From NCBI GenBank assembly GCA_046074525.1, contig JBJTOK010000043.1, positions 124,001-188,000 of the forward strand: a stretch of 64,000 nt of DNA, read 5' to 3'. Numbering within the stretch: position 1 is the first letter of the stretch; every line of letters starts with the position of its first letter. The notes under the pieces are model-generated. The model had not been told where the DNA came from. It searched no databases and saw only the letters and a list, made by a program, of their open reading frames with translations. This document shows positions 60,636-64,000 of the stretch, one piece after another. The DNA is from JAHEZL01 sp046074525. GTDB taxonomy: Bacteria > Bacteroidota > Bacteroidia > Flavobacteriales_C > GCA-002722245. The translations under genes and the position numbers were made by a program.

Positions 60636-62180
60636 ATGATTCAGAACTGGAAGTATAAAATATTAATTCTGTTTTTAAGCGTTTGCTTTTTTACTTCCTA
60701 CAGTCAGGATTCCACTAAATTTACCACCTACTATTATCCTTCCGGAATTAAGTCTAGTGAAGGTTATATCACCAACGGAAAACCTGATAAATACTGGAAA
60801 ACCTATTACGAAAACGGGAAGATTCGTACCGAAGGAAATCGTAAAAATTTCGAATTGGACAGCGTTTGGAAATTTTATGACGAAAGCGGAAAATTAAATT
60901 CATCTATAGAATATAAAAACGGAAAAAAGAACGGCTGGAAAATTACTTACGATTCTTTACCTGTATCTAAAGAGTATTTCATTAATGATGAAAAAGAGGG
61001 CTTTTCCTATACTTATTATCCTTCCGGAAAATTGAAATCAGAATTTTGGTTTGAAAAAGGAAAACAAAACGGAAAAGCCTATAAATACAGCGAATTATCA
61101 GATACTTTAATTCAAGAGATTTCTTATTACAAAGGGGGAATTTTACAAAAGAAAGAAAGTATTAATGCCTTTGATGCTTCAGGAAAAAAACAAGATGTAT
61201 GGAAATGGTTTTATCCCAACAAAACAATTAAAGGAGAAGGTTTTTACAACAACGATTTATTAAATGGTTATTACAGAAGTTATGATGCATCGGGCAATCT
61301 GAAAGAAATTGCCAAATATGAAAATGGAGTAAAAATTGAAAATGCGCCGGAGTTGGCTAAAGCCGAAGTAAAGAAGGAATATTATCCCAACATGAAGGTA
61401 AAATCTGCCGGGGCTTATGTGAACGGAAAGAAAGAAGGAATGCATAAATTTTTTGATGAGCAGGGCAACGTTACAGCTACAAAAATTTACAAGGATGATT
61501 TAGAAGTTGGTTCAGGAATTATCAGTAGTTCTGGTGTAAAAAACGGAGAGTGGAAAGAGTATTATGACGATCATCAGCTCAAGGTGAGCGGGCATTTCAA
61601 GTACGATGTAAAAGTGGGTAAATGGATTTATTATTATTCCAATGGAAAAGTGGAGCAGCAGGGCGAATACAACAGTAAGGGCTTGCCCGACGGCGAATGG
61701 AAATGGTATTACGATAGCGGAAAATTGTTGCGCGAAGAAACGTATGATAACGGACTGGAGGAAGGAACAACAACAGAGTATTCAGAGGATGGAAAGATAG
61801 TAATTAAAGGCGCTTATGTTCAGGGACTGAAGGAAGGACAGTGGTTGTATGAAATGGGTGTATACAAAGAAGTGGGGTCATATAAGAATGATTTACGTGA
61901 AGGCATGTGGAAACACATTTACACCGATACAGGAAAACCAAGATTTGAAGGAGCATTCCAGATGGGAAATGCTGTGGGTACACATAAATATTATTATCCG
62001 TCGGGAGCACTGAAATCGGAAGGGCCATACGTTGGAGGAATGAAAAATGGCGAATGGAAATATTTCAGTGAGGCGGGAGAAATAGAAAAAATAATTATTT
62101 TCAGGAGCGACGAGGAATATAAAATCAACGGACTCAAAGTAAACCCTGAAGAGAAAAAAGATGAAGGAGAAAAAAAGTAA
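60636..62180 (+). CDS. Secreted MORN-repeat protein (YwqK-like)
   Basis: 514 residues with a signal peptide (MIQNWKYKILILFLSV, CFFTSYSQ). Almost the whole mature part is made of about 18 MORN-2-type repeats of roughly 23 residues (pattern YYxNGKxxxxGxxxxGKxxGxW, e.g. EWKWYYDSGKLLREETYDNG). Such repeats form beta-solenoid surfaces that bind lipids or proteins. Some related proteins are annotated as YwqK antitoxins, but no toxin is adjacent. It starts directly after nadA and overlaps the kinase gene by 20 bases. Confidence 0.85.
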   Translation: MIQNWKYKILILFLSVCFFTSYSQDSTKFTTYYYPSGIKSSEGYITNGKPDKYWKTYYENGKIRTEGNRKNFELDSVWKFYDESGKLNSSIEYKNGKKNGWKITYDSLPVSKEYFINDEKEGFSYTYYPSGKLKSEFWFEKGKQNGKAYKYSELSDTLIQEISYYKGGILQKKESINAFDASGKKQDVWKWFYPNKTIKGEGFYNNDLLNGYYRSYDASGNLKEIAKYENGVKIENAPELAKAEVKKEYYPNMKVKSAGAYVNGKKEGMHKFFDEQGNVTATKIYKDDLEVGSGIISSSGVKNGEWKEYYDDHQLKVSGHFKYDVKVGKWIYYYSNGKVEQQGEYNSKGLPDGEWKWYYDSGKLLREETYDNGLEEGTTTEYSEDGKIVIKGAYVQGLKEGQWLYEMGVYKEVGSYKNDLREGMWKHIYTDTGKPRFEGAFQMGNAVGTHKYYYPSGALKSEGPYVGGMKNGEWKYFSEAGEIEKIIIFRSDEEYKINGLKVNPEEKKDEGEKK

Positions 62181-63699
62181 TAAGGTAAAATCTCCATCAA
62201 CAGGAAAAAAACAACCCACACTGGAAATAGAAGGCCAGCTGCGCCTCAGCGAAGAAAAGCACAGAATGCTTTTTTCGAAAGCCAACGACTCTATTTTTAT
62301 TATCAAAGACAATAAGGTAATCGATAGTAATGAAAAGTCACTGGAGATGTTTGGCTGTACGCAAAAGGAGATCATGGGTAAGCCACTCTATCATTTCTTG
62401 CCCGAAAAACAGCCTGATGGTGCCGATTCCATCCTTAAATTTTACGATCTTACTTTGCTTGCACTTCAGGGAAAATCACAATTTTTTTATTGGAAGTTTC
62501 TGCGTTTTAAAGGAGAACAATTCGATGCCGAGGTGAGTCTGAATTCCTTTGATGTCCACGGCGAAACTATGCTTCAGGCTATTGTTCGTGACATCACACG
62601 GCGTAAAGAAGCGGAAGAATTTAAGAACAAAAGCATCAAGAGTTATTTCGAATTGTTCAATACCAGTTCCGATTATATTTTTATTGTTAATGAAAGCGAA
62701 CACATCATTGATATAAATCATTCGGCTATTGTAAAATATGGTTTATCCAAAGAAGAGATCATTGGAAAAACACTGGAAATTATTGGTGACGAAAGCAAGA
62801 ATCCTTATTCAGCTTTTCAGAAAAAAATGAAGAAGGCAAAGGATGGAAATCCTCAGCAATTCGACTGGAAAGGACGAAACAATAAGAATGAATTTTTTCC
62901 ACTTGAAATAAATATCCGCACGGGATCCTATTTCGGCAAAAGCGTGTTTATTATTACAGCACACGACATCTCTGAAAGGATGCGTGCACAGGAAGAAAAA
63001 CTGAGAGCAGAGATTGCCGAAGCCACAACATCTTTCCTTGAAAAAGAAATAGCAGAAAGAAAAGCCAGTGAAGCCAAATTAATGGAAACCCTTTCGGAAA
63101 GGGAAATGCTACTCAAAGAAGTGCACCATCGCGTAAAAAATAACCTTCAGGTGATCTCCAGCATACTAAACCTGCAGTCGTCTTACGTGAAGGATCAGTA
63201 CACCCTCTCTATGCTGAAGGAATGTCGCGACAGGATCAAGTCGATGTCCTTTATTCACGAGAGTTTATACCAGACCAAGAATTTTTCACATGTTGATTTT
63301 GGCGATTACCTGAAGAGTCTGTGCTCTAATTTACTTTATTCCTACTCGGTAAGCGGGCGTGTGACACTTAATTACGACATTGAAAATATTTTCCTGACCC
63401 TGGATACAGCGATTCCAACAGGACTCATCGTGAACGAACTGGTGTCGAATTCCCTCAAATATGCATTTCCTGATAATCAGAAGGGAAACATTTTTGTATC
63501 TTTGAAACGCACCACAGGAGGGTTGAATGTACTTAAGGTTGAAGATGACGGCGTGGGAATGCCAGCAAATGTCAACTACAAACAAACAGATTCCCTAGGC
63601 TTGCAACTGGTGGTTACTTTATCGGAACAGATTGATGGGGAGCTGGTTCTGAAAAAAGCAAAAGGAACCTGTTTTGTAATTGAATTTAAAGCAAACTAA
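62161..63699 (+). CDS. PAS-domain sensor histidine kinase (HisKA_2)
   Basis: 512 residues without membrane segments, so probably cytoplasmic. Two PAS domains (about 35-145 and 165-275), a short coiled coil (about 275-315), then the HisKA_2-type phospho-acceptor motif KEVHHRVKNNLQVISSILNL (His at about 321-322) and a HATPase domain (LIVNELVSNSLKYAF, EDDGVGMP). The start ATG lies in the 3' end of the MORN gene. A response regulator gene follows ten bases later. Confidence 0.92.
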   Translation: MKEKKSNKVKSPSTGKKQPTLEIEGQLRLSEEKHRMLFSKANDSIFIIKDNKVIDSNEKSLEMFGCTQKEIMGKPLYHFLPEKQPDGADSILKFYDLTLLALQGKSQFFYWKFLRFKGEQFDAEVSLNSFDVHGETMLQAIVRDITRRKEAEEFKNKSIKSYFELFNTSSDYIFIVNESEHIIDINHSAIVKYGLSKEEIIGKTLEIIGDESKNPYSAFQKKMKKAKDGNPQQFDWKGRNNKNEFFPLEINIRTGSYFGKSVFIITAHDISERMRAQEEKLRAEIAEATTSFLEKEIAERKASEAKLMETLSEREMLLKEVHHRVKNNLQVISSILNLQSSYVKDQYTLSMLKECRDRIKSMSFIHESLYQTKNFSHVDFGDYLKSLCSNLLYSYSVSGRVTLNYDIENIFLTLDTAIPTGLIVNELVSNSLKYAFPDNQKGNIFVSLKRTTGGLNVLKVEDDGVGMPANVNYKQTDSLGLQLVVTLSEQIDGELVLKKAKGTCFVIEFKAN

Positions 63700-63708
63700 G
63701 CACTGTTT

Positions 63709-64000
63709 ATGAACAACATTAGTGTACTGATAGTAGAAGACGAAAACATTGTGGCCAAAGACATCCAGATGAGTTTGGAAAAAATGGGTTACCAGGTGAT
63801 CGGCACTGCTTCCTCCGGCGAAAAAGCACTGGAAATCCTAATGGAAAATCAACCGGACATTATTCTGATGGACATCATGCTTAAAGGAAAAAAGAGCGGG
63901 ATAGATACAGCTGAAGTAGTAAAAGAAGAATACGAATTGCCTGTAATTTTCCTCACGGCTTATGCCGATGAGAGCACCTTATCAAAAGCAAAAATCACAG
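63709..64000 (+). CDS. Response regulator, 5' part only
   Basis: The window ends inside this gene. The visible 97 residues form a receiver domain: acidic pocket in VLIVEDENIVAKD, phospho-acceptor Asp in IILMDIMLKGKKSG, and conserved Thr in VIFLTAYADES. It probably pairs with the HisKA_2 kinase directly upstream. The output domain lies beyond the window. Confidence 0.92.
   Translation, partial: MNNISVLIVEDENIVAKDIQMSLEKMGYQVIGTASSGEKALEILMENQPDIILMDIMLKGKKSGIDTAEVVKEEYELPVIFLTAYADESTLSKAKIT

Noticed and set aside
60636..62180. Toxin-antitoxin system based on YwqK-like annotation
   Set aside because: No toxin gene is adjacent, and a signal peptide points to a secreted protein; the annotation name alone is not evidence.
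1..64000. CRISPR array, prophage or IS element
   Set aside because: No regularly spaced repeat array, integrase, transposase or phage structural gene was seen anywhere in the window.

Overview
The window looks like chromosomal DNA of a member of the Bacteroidota. The support is: a suf cluster tail with DUF59 and DUF2480 genes, a complex I operon with the short NuoG typical of the phylum, a DUF4175 protein, a GldM-like periplasmic protein, a propeller-type (Reg_prop/Y_Y_Y) sensor, and promoters of the phylum's TTG-N19/20-TAnnTTTG form, best seen upstream of a tRNA at about 31.1 kb. I cannot name the genus. No phage, insertion sequence or CRISPR array was seen.

Layout. 0-1.8 kb: end of a suf (Fe-S assembly) operon. 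1.85-3.1 kb: small AT-rich membrane-protein genes and a structured intergenic stretch. 3.2-6.0 kb: an ECF sigma factor, a translationally coupled single-pass membrane protein and a secreted protein resembling the C-terminal half of GldM. 6.0-7.3 kb: a transglutaminase-like lipoprotein. 7.7-20.3 kb: a complete 14-gene nuoA-N operon for NADH:quinone oxidoreductase. 20.3-30.8 kb: an accessory cluster with an ABC exporter, two GT2 enzymes, a nucleotidyltransferase, a GT4, two other sugar-transfer-type proteins, an SGNH hydrolase, an HPr-kinase-like protein and a PqqD-family protein with an unusual tail. 31-40 kb: housekeeping and secreted proteins (tRNA, HAD hydrolase, methylmalonyl-CoA epimerase, oligopeptidase B, FAD oxidoreductase, LytTR regulator, PBP4, citrate synthase). 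40.3-43.5 kb: a large propeller/SpoIIE phosphatase sensor. 43.6-50.7 kb: a minus-strand block HTH regulator-mnmG-ybeY-RsbW-like kinase-DUF4175, with a near-perfect parS centromere site beside mnmG. 50.8-55.4 kb: an RNA methyltransferase, gltX, glnS, folB and tRNA-Cys. 55.4-59.2 kb: BI-1 protein, dprA, M28 peptidase and rpiB. 59.2-59.6 kb: a 440-bp AT-rich non-coding stretch rich in GTTAA motifs. 59.6-64 kb: nadA, a MORN-repeat protein, a PAS/HisKA_2 histidine kinase and the start of its response regulator.

How the parts work together. The nuo genes are packed with short gaps or overlaps and form one transcription unit. The seven minus-strand genes from the PqqD-family protein (30.8 kb) to the GT4 (24.4 kb) also abut or overlap and look like one operon. 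With the two plus-strand genes and the ABC exporter they suggest synthesis, phosphorylation or glycosylation, and export of a peptide or glycan. No precursor peptide gene or lasso/thiopeptide cyclase is visible, so the product is unknown. This cluster, the sigma/GldM-like operon and the parS site are the most interesting parts of the window.
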